Both the position numbers and the translations under genes were made by a program. A DNA stretch of 41,842 nt, taken from NCBI GenBank assembly GCA_964569055.1, contig CAZMSZ010000013.1, forward strand, positions 1 to 41,842. The letters are read 5' to 3'. Position 1 is the stretch's first letter. Every line of letters starts with the position of its first letter. Below the pieces are notes generated by a model. That model was not told the origin of the DNA. It made no database searches and saw nothing but the letters and a program-made list of their open reading frames with translations. This DNA is from JAWLGW01 sp964569055. GTDB taxonomy: Bacteria > Planctomycetota > J058. Positions 17,086-34,396 of the stretch are shown piece by piece.

Positions 17086-19649
17086 GCGGACGCGCCGGCG
17101 CGCTCCTGCTCGCGCTCCTGCTCGCGTCCGCGGGCCCGATCGGGGCGCAGGAGCAGGCGCCGGAGGGCGGCGAGGCGGCCGCGCACGAGCCCGGGTTCCT
17201 GGGCGTCTCCATGGCGCTGGCGCCGCTCGAGGGCGAGGACCCGCCGCGGTTCGTGGTCCGTGTGAGCGCGGTCGTGCCCGGCTCGCCGGCGGCCGCGGCC
17301 GGGATCGAGGCCGGCGACCTGCTGCTCGCGCTCGACGGGGCCTCGCTCGCGGCGAGCGAGGGCGAGGTCCTCGCGGCGCTCGGGCGGGCGGTCCGCGAGC
17401 GCGGCGTCGGCGCGGAGGTCGCGCTCACCGTGCGGCGCGCGGCGGTCGAGGTGCGCACCTACGTCGACGAGGAGCCGCTCGGCCCGCCGCAGGACGCGAG
17501 CGGGCGCGCGAGCGACGAGGTCCTGCCCGACCTCGGGGCGCTCCTCGGCGAGCACCCCGAGCGGCTGGTGGGCGTGCGCGCGCGCCGCTTCACCCGCGAG
17601 CGCGTGGTGCGGGTCGTCCTGGGCCGCCGCCCCGACGCCTCGGGGCCGCCGCTGCCCGACAACGCCACGCTCCGCCCCGACCTCGCGGCGCGCCCGCTCG
17701 GCCCCGAGGCCGCGCTGGCGGAGCGCGCGATCGCGCGCGCCACGCTGCCGGGCGAGGGCGGCGCGGTGGCCGAGCGCTGGCGCGACCTGCTCGCCCGCTT
17801 CGAGCGCGACGAGCAGACCCACGACCCGTTCCGGCTGGACACGGTCCGCTACCTGCGCCGCGCGCCGCTGCGCCTGGCCGACGCCACGCGCGCGCTGGCG
17901 GTCGAGCTGGCGGCGGTGCACGAGCTGAACGGGCTGTCGCAGCTCCTGGCCACGGCCCGGCGCGCGCTCGACGTGGCGGCGCCGGCGGCGCCCGTCGCGA
18001 GCGCGGCCCCCGAGCCGCCGCTCCCGGGCGCGAGCGCCGAGGAGCACGGGCTCTACCTGGTGAGCCTGGTCGAGCGCGCCGAGGCGGCGGTGGCGCGCGC
18101 GCTCGCGCCGCTCGCGGCCGAGGAGCGGGCGTTCCTCGTCGAGACGCTGCCGAGCCTGGCGGACAAGTTCGCCGAGCACATCTACCTGCACGAGGACGAG
18201 GACCCCGCCCGCTGGGAGCGCCACGCGCGCGCGATCGAGCTGCTGGCCAAGGTCGAGCGCGGCGCCATGCTCGAGGCGCTCGAGACGCTGCTGGTCGCGG
18301 TCGACCCCGGCTACCTGGCGCAGCTGCGCGACGACCTGCGCGCGGTCGACCTGGCCGGCGCGGCGCTGGCCGCGCCCGGTGTGGAGGGGCGCGTGCTGTT
18401 CGCGAAGGAGCCGCGGGTCGTGATCGGCTCGAGCGACCCGAACCGCTACCGCTACGACGCCTACGCGGTCGTGGTCGACCTCGGCGGCGACGACGTGTAC
18501 CACGTGGAGGTCGGCTCGGGGCGCCCGCGCCGCCCCGCCGCGCTGGCGCTCGACCTCGCGGGCCACGACCGCTACATGGCGACCGCGCCGTTCGCGCAGG
18601 GCTGCGGCTTCCTCGGCGCGGGGCTGCTCGTCGACCTCGAGGGCGACGACGTCTACGCCACCAACCAGCCGTTCGCGCAGGGCGCGAGCCTGGCGGGCGC
18701 GGGCCTGTTGATCGACCGCGCCGGCGACGACGTCTACCGCGGCACGGTCTACGCGCAGGGCGCCGGGCTCGGCCCCGGCCTGGCGGCGCTGATCGACGGC
18801 GGCGGCCACGACGAGGTGAACGCCGGGCTGTACGCGCAGGGCTTCGCGGGCCCCGGCGCGCTCGGGCTCCTGCTGGCGCGCGGCGGCGACGACCGCTACG
18901 CGGCGGTCGGGCGGGCGCCCTGCAGCTACGGCGACAACGGCGTGTTCCGCGGCATGAGCCAGGGCGCGGCGGTCGGGTTCCGGACGCGCGCCTCGGGCGG
19001 GATCGCGGCCCTGATCGACGAGGGCGGGCGCGACACCTACGAGGCCGGCAACTTCTCGCAGGGCGGCGGCTATTACTTCGGCTGGGGCCTGTTGGCCGAC
19101 CTCGGCCCCGAGGGCGACCGCTACGAGGGCGCGCGCTACGCGCAGGGCTTCGCGGCCCACTCGGCGCTGGGCTCGTTCTGGGACCAGGGCGGCGACGACG
19201 TCTACCGGAGCTGGGTCGGCGCGGCGAACAGCGCCTCGTGGGACCTGACCGCGACCGTGTTCCTCGACGACGCGGGCGACGACCGCTACGCCCCCGGTCC
19301 GGGCTTCTCGCTCGGCGCCTCGGCGCACAACGGGTTCGCGCTGTTCGTGGACCGCGGCGGCCGCGACAGCTACCGCCTCGGGCCCGGGCGCGCGGGCCCC
19401 AACGACTACCACGGCGGGCACAGCCTGAGCGTGTTCGTCGACGCGGGCGGCGACCCGGACACGTATCACGGCGGCGGGTTGCTCGACGGGCGCGGCGGGG
19501 TGGACGGGGACGCCGGGGTGGTCCTCGACCTGCCGGGCCCGCTCGAGGCGGCGGACCCCACCCTGGTGGAGCGCCTCCTCCCCCTCCCCGTGCCCGCGGC
19601 CCCGGCCGCGGAGGGCGGCCCCTCGAGCGTGGCCCCCTCGGGCGAGTGA
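17082..19649 (+). CDS. Secreted PDZ-domain protein with tandem GDD-Y/AQG repeats
   Basis: An 855-aa protein. The GTG at 17082 overlaps the stop of the LolA-like gene and is followed directly by a signal peptide (GALLLALLLASAGPIGAQ). A PDZ domain (about residues 38-123) contains FLGVSMAL and SPAAAAGIEAGDLLLALDG. A helical middle part follows (~200-455). From about residue 463 to 797 there are roughly 12 repeats of ~28 residues. Each has an Asp-rich turn with Tyr (GGDDVY, GHDRY, GEGDRY variants), then an AQG-type turn and a hydrophobic strand such as GAGLLIDRAGDDVY. The period and the Gly/Asp turns suggest a beta-solenoid, possibly Ca-binding. I know no function for it. The C-terminus is Pro/Ala-rich and there is no protease domain. 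Confidence 0.75.
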   Translation: MSGRAGALLLALLLASAGPIGAQEQAPEGGEAAAHEPGFLGVSMALAPLEGEDPPRFVVRVSAVVPGSPAAAAGIEAGDLLLALDGASLAASEGEVLAALGRAVRERGVGAEVALTVRRAAVEVRTYVDEEPLGPPQDASGRASDEVLPDLGALLGEHPERLVGVRARRFTRERVVRVVLGRRPDASGPPLPDNATLRPDLAARPLGPEAALAERAIARATLPGEGGAVAERWRDLLARFERDEQTHDPFRLDTVRYLRRAPLRLADATRALAVELAAVHELNGLSQLLATARRALDVAAPAAPVASAAPEPPLPGASAEEHGLYLVSLVERAEAAVARALAPLAAEERAFLVETLPSLADKFAEHIYLHEDEDPARWERHARAIELLAKVERGAMLEALETLLVAVDPGYLAQLRDDLRAVDLAGAALAAPGVEGRVLFAKEPRVVIGSSDPNRYRYDAYAVVVDLGGDDVYHVEVGSGRPRRPAALALDLAGHDRYMATAPFAQGCGFLGAGLLVDLEGDDVYATNQPFAQGASLAGAGLLIDRAGDDVYRGTVYAQGAGLGPGLAALIDGGGHDEVNAGLYAQGFAGPGALGLLLARGGDDRYAAVGRAPCSYGDNGVFRGMSQGAAVGFRTRASGGIAALIDEGGRDTYEAGNFSQGGGYYFGWGLLADLGPEGDRYEGARYAQGFAAHSALGSFWDQGGDDVYRSWVGAANSASWDLTATVFLDDAGDDRYAPGPGFSLGASAHNGFALFVDRGGRDSYRLGPGRAGPNDYHGGHSLSVFVDAGGDPDTYHGGGLLDGRGGVDGDAGVVLDLPGPLEAADPTLVERLLPLPVPAAPAAEGGPSSVAPSGE

Positions 19650-19786
19650 GGGCCGGCCTGGGCGCGGGTCCAAGCGCCTGAAGGTCCCTTGCCCTCGCGC
19701 GCGCCCCGCGTCGTAGTCCTCGGGGAGAGCGGCGCGGGGGAACCCCCGCGCGCGCCGGGGCGTGTGGGGACGTGGCGGAGGGAGCC

Positions 19787-22963
<3,177 letters not shown>

Positions 22964-22965
22964 TC

Positions 22966-23176
22966 ACGAGGCACCTCGCCCAGCCGAGCCCCGCCTGCAA
23001 TCTCCTAGTGACGAGGCGCTTCGCCTCAGCCGAGCCCCGCCAATCTCCTCGCCGCAAGGCGCTTCGCTCAGCCGAGCCCCGCCTTCAATCTCCTCGCCGC
23101 AAGGTGCCTCGCCCCAGCCGAGCCCGGCCTTCATTCTCCTTGCCGCAAGGCGCCTCGGCCCAGCGGAGCCCCGCCC
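22966..23176. repeat. Five degenerate 46-bp intergenic tandem repeats
   Basis: The conserved core CAGCCGAGCCCCGCC (with minor changes) recurs at 22981, 23027, 23069, 23115 and 23161, i.e. at 46, 42, 46 and 46 bp. Each unit also carries a short hairpin such as GAGGCGCTTCGCCTC or CGCCGCAAGGCG before the core. The whole unit is conserved and no variable spacers are present, so this is not a CRISPR array. It lies between the convergent toroid and PP2C genes. It could be a mobile intergenic palindromic element, a nucleoid-protein binding array or a transcription-stop region. Confidence 0.75.
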
Positions 23177-23178
23177 AT

Positions 23179-23244
23179 TCTGATTCTTCGGCGTTCCCTT
23201 CCGAATGAACGGGGGATCACACGACCTGCAGCCGAAGAATCAGA
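23179..23244. terminator. 14-bp perfect inverted repeat, possible bidirectional terminator
   Basis: TCTGATTCTTCGGC (23179-23192) and its exact complement (23231-23244) flank a 38-base loop. The loop begins with a small GTTC/GAAC dyad. The arms are much more AT-rich than their surroundings. The right arm covers the stop codon of the PP2C gene (23240-23242). The position between convergent genes suits a terminator, but there is no T tract and the loop is long. A protein-binding or insertion-related site is also possible. Confidence 0.45.
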
Positions 23245-25168
23245 CCCTCCTAAAGATGACCAACGTGATGTCATCACTCACCTCCGCCTCGCCGCGGTGG
23301 GCGGCGAGGTCGGCGAGGAGGGTCTCCTTGATCTGGTCGGGGTGCTGGCCGCCGACGCGGTTGATCAGGGCGACCAGGCGCTCGAGCGTGTACTCGTTGC
23401 TGTCCTTGTCCATGGCCTCGGTCACGCCGTCGGTGTAGGTCACGACGGTGTCCCCCGGCTGCAGCACGAGCTGCGTGTCGGGGGTCGGCCCGCCCGTGGT
23501 GCGGGAGATCCCGAGCGGCGAGCCGCCCGAGGTGATCGTCTCGGCCTGTCGCGTTGCGGCGCGCCACACGATGATGTTCTCGTGGCCCGAGGCGGCGTAG
23601 GTCACCGTGCTGCGGGCCGCGTCCCAGACCATGAGCAGCATGGTCATGAACTTGCCCGGCTTGAGCTCGCCGCACAGGGTGTGGTTGAGGTAGCCGAGCA
23701 GCGTGCTCGGGCTGTCCATGCCGTAGGCGCCGATCATGGAGCGCAGGAAGCAGCGGGCCATCACGGCCACGATCCCCGCGCCGAGGCCCTTGCCCGAGAC
23801 GTCGCCGACCACGATCGACAGCTTCTGTCCGGGGGCCTCGCTGTCCTCGACGTAGTCGTAGTAGTCGCCGCCGACCTCGCGGGCGGGCTCCATGTACCCC
23901 GTCAGCTCGATCGCCTGGATCTTGGGGGTGGTCTCGGGGCAGAGCTCCTTCTGCATGTTGGAGGCGATCGCGATCTCGCTCTCGATCCGCTGCTGCGTGG
24001 CGACCTGCGAGTAGAGCATGGCGTTCTTGAGGCCGATCGCGGCCTGGCCGGCGAGCGCCTCGAACAGCTCGAGGTCGCTGTCGGCGAAGGAGCGGTTCGA
24101 CATCTTCGAGTCGACGTAGATCAGGCCGAGGACCTGCCCCTTCTCCACCAGCGGCGTGACCATGACGCTGTGCAGGTCCATCTGCATGATCGAGACCGAG
24201 GCGTCCTCGCCGCCGCCCGCCTGCGCGTCCTGGAGCACCACCGACTGCTTGGTCTCCAGCGCCTTGCGGCACACGGTGCGCGAGAAGAAGAACTGCGTCT
24301 CGTCGAGCTTGCGCTTGCGCCGGGCGGGGCCGTCCTTCTTGTTCCAGGTGAGGCCGATCCGGAACACCGGCTCGGTCTTGCCGGCCTCGAGCAGCATCAG
24401 GAACCCGCGGTCGGCGCGGGTCACCTCGAGCACCTTCTCGATCACCAGCTCGAGCAGCTCCTCGAGCACCAGCGTGGAGCTGACCGTGCGGCCCACGTCC
24501 AGCAGGCGGGCGAAGTTCTCCTGCACCTTGGCGGCGTTGGCGTCCACGGCCGGCGCGGGCGGCGGCGGCGGCGCGCCGCGGCTCCCGAACGACTCGATCG
24601 CGCTGACCGCGAGCGCGGCGGCGCCGAGCAGCACCTCGAGCGACTGCCGGTCGAACGCCCGGATCAGGCTGCGCGCGTCGAGGTACACGATCCCGCCGAC
24701 CTGCCCCGCGAACACCAGCGGGGCGCACATGATCGAGCGCATGCGCAGGCCCTTGATGCTCGAGGAGGTCGTGTCTGCGGCCTGGGAGGTGTCGCCGATC
24801 AGCACGGGCTCGCCCGTCTGGACGACCTGCTTGATGATCGTGCGCGAGTAGTCGGCCTCCTTCTGGATCGTCTGCTGGTCCATCTGGACGCCGCACTTGA
24901 AGCGGAGCTTGCGCCCCTCCTCGATCAGCATCAGGAAGCCGCGCTCCGCCCCCGTCACGGCGATCGCGAGCTCGAGCGCCCGCTGGTGGAGCTCGTCGAG
25001 GGTCGCCGCCTTGAGCAGCGCCCCGAACGCGCCGAGCGCCGCCGGGTCGAGGCCGCCGCCCTTCCCGCCGCCCTCGGGCGCGGGGGGCGGGTTCTCGGCG
25101 GTGCGGATCGCGTATTCGAGCTTGTGCGCGATCTCGCTGAGGAGGCGCATCTCCTGCTGGTCGATCAT
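23240..25168 (-). CDS. GAF-GAF-PP2C (SpoIIE/RsbU-type) serine phosphatase
   Basis: A 642-aa protein with two GAF sensor domains (about 45-195 and 215-390; RGFLMLIEEGRKLRFKCGV and RGFLMLLEAGKTEPVFRIG are their equivalent strands) and a C-terminal PP2C-type phosphatase of the RsbU/SpoIIE class (~410-642). Metal-binding motifs are all present: GGDYYDY, VGDVSGKGLGA, YTDGVTEAMD and SDDITLV. The linker helix (IASNMQKELCP) is typical of RsbU-like enzymes. Family role: dephosphorylating STAS or similar phosphoproteins in response to signals sensed by GAF. It is soluble, with no TM segments. The ATG is at 25168, 19 bp after the lipoprotein gene. It is the last gene of the kinase-lipoprotein-phosphatase cluster and so the likely antagonist of the giant kinase (inference). 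Confidence 0.9.
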   Translation of the reverse strand: MIDQQEMRLLSEIAHKLEYAIRTAENPPPAPEGGGKGGGLDPAALGAFGALLKAATLDELHQRALELAIAVTGAERGFLMLIEEGRKLRFKCGVQMDQQTIQKEADYSRTIIKQVVQTGEPVLIGDTSQAADTTSSSIKGLRMRSIMCAPLVFAGQVGGIVYLDARSLIRAFDRQSLEVLLGAAALAVSAIESFGSRGAPPPPPAPAVDANAAKVQENFARLLDVGRTVSSTLVLEELLELVIEKVLEVTRADRGFLMLLEAGKTEPVFRIGLTWNKKDGPARRKRKLDETQFFFSRTVCRKALETKQSVVLQDAQAGGGEDASVSIMQMDLHSVMVTPLVEKGQVLGLIYVDSKMSNRSFADSDLELFEALAGQAAIGLKNAMLYSQVATQQRIESEIAIASNMQKELCPETTPKIQAIELTGYMEPAREVGGDYYDYVEDSEAPGQKLSIVVGDVSGKGLGAGIVAVMARCFLRSMIGAYGMDSPSTLLGYLNHTLCGELKPGKFMTMLLMVWDAARSTVTYAASGHENIIVWRAATRQAETITSGGSPLGISRTTGGPTPDTQLVLQPGDTVVTYTDGVTEAMDKDSNEYTLERLVALINRVGGQHPDQIKETLLADLAAHRGEAEVSDDITLVIFRRV

Positions 25169-25187
25169 GCTGCGAGATCCGCCCGCC

Positions 25188-26053
25188 TCACTTCTGCTGC
25201 TTGATCAGGGGGAAGTCCTCGTTGTCCCCGTACTCGTCGATCGACTGCGGCCGGTTGAAGGCGCGCGACTCGTCCTCGATCCGGGCCCGCACGTAGTCGA
25301 GGACGCGCTCGATCGGGACGACCTGCAACGTCTTGTTGCCCTCGACCGTCGTCTGGGCCGGGACACGGTCGCGCCGGCGAGCGGCGACGAGGAAGTGGTA
25401 GACGAACCCGCCGGACTTCTTGGGGATCACGTCGAGGAGCGGGTCGTTGAACCGGCCCGCGAGCACCACCTTGCGCCCGGGCTTGCGCGAGATGGCGAGG
25501 ATGAAGTCCGGCGTGAGCTGCGGCCCCTGCGGGCGCTCGAACGCCGGGGCCGGCGCAGGCTCGTCGGGCTGCTCCTCCTGCTGCGCGAACACCGTGGTCG
25601 CCTCGCCCGGCCGCGCGCCGATCCGGATCCGCCGACGGGGCGCCGGGGGCGGCTCGGGCAGCGTGGGCCCCTCCTCGGCGCCAGGCGCGGTCGGCTCGTC
25701 CGCGGGCTGCTCGGTCGGCTCGTCCGCGGGCTGCTCGGCCGGCTCGTCCGCGGGCAGCTCGGCCGGCTCCTCGGCCGCGGGCTCCTCGGCCGGCTCCTCG
25801 GCCGCGGGCTGCTCGGTCGGCTCGTCGGCCGCGGGCTCCTCGGCCGGCTCGCCGATCGTGGGCTCGTCTGTCGGCTCGTCCGCGGGCTGCTCGCTCGGCT
25901 CGTCGGCAGGCTGCTCGCTCGGCTCCTCGGCCGCGGGCTGCTCGGTCGGCTCGTCGGCTGCGGGCTGCTCGGCCGGCTCGCCGATCGTGGGCTCGTCGGT
26001 CGGCTCGTCCGCGGGCTGCTCGCTCGGCTCGTCGGCAGGCTGCTCGCTCGGCT
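25188..26053 (-). CDS. C-terminal segment of the repeat-rich lipoprotein
   Basis: About 288 residues, open at the upstream side into the gap. The first ~130 residues are an acidic Pro-rich linker of repeats such as EPSEQPADEP and EEPAEEPAADEP. Then comes PRRRIRIGARP, the same short basic motif that precedes the central domain of the next segment. A final compact domain of ~110 residues follows (PDFILAISRKPGRKVVLAG, GGFVYHFLVAARRRDRVP, IERVLDYVRARIEDESRAFN), ending DFPLIKQQK. I do not recognise this domain. No start codon with a Shine-Dalgarno is visible, so I read it as the 3' part of one gene beginning at 29377. The PP2C gene starts 19 bp downstream. Confidence 0.65.
25792..26053. repeat. 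129-bp higher-order coding repeat running into the gap
   Basis: Sequence from 25792-25924 recurs at 25921-26053 with a 129-bp offset and only a few mismatches. Each 43-codon unit is itself built of shorter Glu/Pro/Gln repeats. The second copy stops exactly at the N run, so the gap is most simply a collapsed array of further copies. Confidence 0.8.
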
Positions 26054-26153
26054 NNNNNNNNNNNNNNNNNNNNNNNNNNNNNNNNNNNNNNNNNNNNNNN
26101 NNNNNNNNNNNNNNNNNNNNNNNNNNNNNNNNNNNNNNNNNNNNNNNNNNNNN
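26054..26153. other. Assembly gap (100 N) in acidic linker
   Basis: A run of 100 N between a GEPQDGGEPQEGAEPQDG-type linker on the upstream (right) side and the 129-bp repeat array on the left. The number of repeats in the genome is unknown. Confidence 0.95.
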
Positions 26154-28649
26154 CCTCGGCGCCGGGCACGTCGCCCATGCCGTCCTGCGGCTCGGCGCCC
26201 TCTTGCGGCTCGCCGCCGTCCTGCGGCTCGCCGCCGTCCTGCGGCGCCTGGATCGCCGCGCCGGTCTCGTCGCGCGGCCCGCCCACCATGGGCGGATCGT
26301 TCGTCGCCGGCGCCTCCTGCGGCTGGCTCGCCCCCGAGCCGCCGAGCGCGCCGGCGGCCGCGGGCGTCCAGCCGGCGGCCACGCTCTGCGCGTGCAGCGG
26401 GGCGTAGCGCAGCCCGGTCACCTCGCCCGGGAAGGCGCAGTCGAGGAGCAGCAGCACCTCGCGGCTCTGCAGGTGGCGGTGATCCTCCACCCCGTCCTTG
26501 TTGAACAGGTCGGCGATCCAGTCGAACGAGATCGCCGTCGCGTCGAGGTGGTAGAGGATCGCCTGCGCGCGTGCGCCCGCGGCGTCGCCGGCCGCGAGCA
26601 GCCGCTCGATCTCGGCGAGCGCCGCCAGGCGCGGGTCCTCGGCCTTGGCCAGGGCGACCAGCCGCTCGACCTGCGTCTCGATGACTTGGGGCAGCCCGTC
26701 GCGCTTGCGCCCCCGGAGGTAGCGCGCCGCGAGCAGCCCCTCGACGCGCGCGCGCTCCGTCTCGGCGAACGCCGTCAGCCCCGCGCTGCCGGCCGCGCGG
26801 AGCTGCTCGAGGGTCTCGAGGTCCGCGTCGTAGGGGAGCACGTACTTCCGCAGCTTGTCGCCGGGCGCGCTCGGGTCGTCGGCCACGACCGTCTGCAGGT
26901 TGAGGTAGAGCAAGGTCGGGTCGGTGCGACGCGCCTTGGCGAGGCGCTGGAACGCGGCCTTGAGGGCGACCCGGCCGGCGGCCTCGCCGCGCAGCGTGGT
27001 CACGTTCCCGGCGACGAAGTCGGCGCCGTTCACGAGGAACTCGGCCATCTGCTCGGCGTCGTGCTCGGCGTAGGGACGGACCCCGAACGTGAGGGCCTGG
27101 TCCTGGTACCGGCCGCGCAGCTCCGCGAGCGCCAGCTCCGCCGGCGGCAGCTCACCCCACCGGGCCGCGAGCTCCGCCCGGCGCATGGGGGTCATGCCGG
27201 CGAGCACGGCCTCCTCGGCCAGGCGCGCCAGCACCGGCGCCGCGCGCGGGCCGTAGCGGCTGACCCCGATCACCAACCCCTTGCGCCGCGCGGCCATGCC
27301 GACGGGGTTGATCCGGGACTGGAAGGTCGAGGCGTCGAGCTCCGCCTTGAACGCGCTGGGCGACCAGAGGTCCGACAGGAACTGGTGCTCGACGTCGAGC
27401 CAGGTCTGCGGCCGGACCTTGTCGCCGGCGAGGTCGAACAGCTTCTCGGGCGTGATCTCGAGCCAGTTGACGAGGATGATCCCCCAGGGGATCCAGCCGC
27501 GCTCGGGCCCCGAGAGCGAGACCGTCTCGGAGTGGCTGTAGGTGTTGTCCCACAGCACGGCGCCCGAGCGGACGTCGTGGATCTCGAGCTCGAGCTCCAC
27601 GTCGGCCTGGTAGTCCTCCGAGCGGAAGCCGGGCCAGATCTCGCTGGGGAACCAGAACAGGAACCACATCGCCAGGTCGAGCGCGTGGCTGCCCGGGCTG
27701 GTGATCCCGGCGTAGCTGACGCGGTTGCGCTTGAGCCGCGAGACGAGCATGAAGTCGGCGTCGCGCTCGTCCGCCGCCTGGCGCAGCGCCTCGATGTCCT
27801 GCTTCTGCGAGACCAGCTTCTCGACCCGCTCGAACACGCCGAACTGGTCGAGCACCGCGGCCATGCGGTCTTGGTAGCCCTGCGGGTTGATCGCGAAGTT
27901 GCGCCCGATCAGGTCCTCGTCGTCGGAGGTGGCGGTCTGCGCGCCAGCCCGGTCGGCTCGCTCGCGCTGCTCCTGCGGCCGCTCGATCGGACGGCCCTGG
28001 AGCTCGACGGTGCTGTACAGGGCCTCGGCCTCGTGCCGCATCTCGGGCACGACGGCGACCCACAGCCGGAACACCCGGTCCTGGGTGAAGAAGTACCAGA
28101 CGTAGGCCTCCTGCCCGCCCTGGAGCTCGGCCCTGATCTCGACCGTGGGGTGGCCGAAGGTGTCGTTGGCCCAGCCCCACGAGTTGACCTTCGTGATCCG
28201 GGTGCCCGCGAGGTGCGCCGCCACGAAGCCGTCGAGGTAGGAGTCGTCGGTGACGAGCGGCTCGCCCGGGGCGAGGAACACGTCGCGAGGTTGCCAGGTC
28301 GCCATGACCTCGCCGAGGCCCTCGGGGCCGCGGTGGGCCTGGATCAGCGTCCCCACCATGCGCTCGGGGACGAACGGCTGCCAGTGGCCGGGCGCGGTGT
28401 AGGCGAACCGCGAGTGAAGCGGGATCTCGGCGACGCTCCCGCCCTCCTCGGGCGGCGGCGGCGGGCACTCGGCCGGCTCGAGCAGCAGCGCGAGCACCTC
28501 GGAGCTCGGTCGCGGCCGGCTCCCGATCCGGATCCGCCGCCGCGGCGCCGGCGTGCCCGGCTCGGGCTCGGTGGCCTCAGGCTCGGTGGCCTCGGGCTCG
28601 GTGGCCTCGGGCTCGGTGGCCTCGGGCTCGGTGGCCTCGGGCTCGGTGG
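26154..28649 (-). CDS. Central segment of the repeat-rich lipoprotein
   Basis: About 832 residues open at both ends into gaps. It begins in an (ATEPE)n linker, then PRRRIRIGSRP, then a large unrecognised domain. Visible parts are SRFAYTAPGHWQPFVPERMV with WYFFTQDRVFRLWVAVVPE (an alpha/beta-looking first region), and then DADFMLVSRLKRNRVSYAGI with LDLAMWFLFWFPSEIWPGF and AVLWDNTYSHSETVSLSGPE. The last pieces resemble envelope lipoproteins that compute an 'ancillary' variable strand, but I cannot name the family. An Ala/Leu-rich helical region follows (about 27200-26420), then a Gly/Pro/Gln-rich acidic tail. No start codon context is seen, so it is most likely the middle of the gene starting at 29377. 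Confidence 0.65.
28565..28649. repeat. 15-bp coding tandem repeat (ATEPE)n
   Basis: Five full copies and one partial copy of the 15-mer GGCTCGGTGGCCTCG, one with a single change, end exactly at the N run. On the minus strand they encode the pentapeptide ATEPE. The other side of the gap also ends in GATEPEVAEPEATEP, which supports a single continuous gene. Confidence 0.9.
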
Positions 28650-28749
28650 NNNNNNNNNNNNNNNNNNNNNNNNNNNNNNNNNNNNNNNNNNNNNNNNNNN
28701 NNNNNNNNNNNNNNNNNNNNNNNNNNNNNNNNNNNNNNNNNNNNNNNNN
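28650..28749. other. Assembly gap (100 N) in ATEPE repeat
   Basis: A run of 100 N with ATEPE-type repeats on both sides, so the gap is a collapsed 15-bp repeat array within one reading frame. Confidence 0.95.
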
Positions 28750-29377
28750 CGGGCTCGGTCGCCTCGGGCTCGGCCACCTCGGGCTCCGTCGCCCCAGCCT
28801 CCGTCTCCGACTCCGACTCGCCGCCCTCAGGCCCGGTCGCCGCTCTCTCGGCCGCCTCGCGCTCGGCCGCCTCGATCGCCCGCGCCTCCTCCTCGCTGGC
28901 GGCCTCGATCGTGCGGGTCGGCGCCGCGGTCGCGGCGGGGTCGCTCACGACCGCCTCGCCGAAGGACGTGGCGATCACGCCCGCGGCGTCCGGGTCGGCG
29001 CCGCGCGGCCAACCAGCCTGCGTGTACCGCTTGGGGTCGCTCGGCAGGTCGACGCCGGGCAGCGGGCCCGTCAGGACTCGCCCGTGGACCGGGATCTCTC
29101 CGCGCCAGTCGGTGAACAGCGGGCACACCGCCAGGGTGAACGGGTATCGCCGCGGGTTCTCGAACACCTCCCGCAGCTGCGGCGCGAGGCTGAGGTCGAC
29201 CTCGGCCGTCAGCGTCTCCTGGTCGACGGCGATCCGCCGCTCGCCGCGAGCGGCCTCGGCCTCGTCGGTCGAGCTGCAGCCACCCAGCGCGAGGAGCGCC
29301 AGCAGCAGCGTCGCCCCTGCCCCGCAGATCCTGGCCGCCCCGCCTGGTCGCAGGTCCGCGTCAGCGCGCCGGTCCAT
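28750..29377 (-). CDS. N-terminal segment of the repeat-rich lipoprotein
   Basis: About 209 residues up to the gap. A charged lead is followed by a hydrophobic core and a lipobox (LLLALLALGGC, lipidated Cys34 expected), so the protein should be anchored in a membrane outside the cytoplasm. A domain of ~120 residues follows (LTAEVDLSLAPQLREVFENP, FTLAVCPLFTDWRGEIPVHG, VIATSFGEAVVSDPAATAAP), then a Glu/Ala helix and the ATEPE linker. The domain family is not recognised. The ATG at 29377 has a purine-rich GGGGGAGGGGGCGGAG upstream, 23 bp after the giant kinase gene. Together with the two segments downstream it would give a lipoprotein of at least ~1,300 residues with three globular parts on acidic Pro-rich tethers. 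Confidence 0.75.
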
Positions 29378-29400
29378 GCTCCGCCCCCTCCCCCGCACGG

Positions 29401-34296
<4,896 letters not shown>

Positions 34297-34396
34297 NNNN
34301 NNNNNNNNNNNNNNNNNNNNNNNNNNNNNNNNNNNNNNNNNNNNNNNNNNNNNNNNNNNNNNNNNNNNNNNNNNNNNNNNNNNNNNNNNNNNNNNN
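34297..34396. other. Assembly gap (100 N) in 78-bp repeat
   Basis: A run of 100 N with identical 78-bp coding repeats on both sides. The number of TFMD repeats in the protein is therefore a minimum. Confidence 0.95.

Noticed and set aside
22966..23176. CRISPR array
   Set aside because: The whole 46-bp unit is repeated, there are no unique spacers, and no cas genes are in the window.
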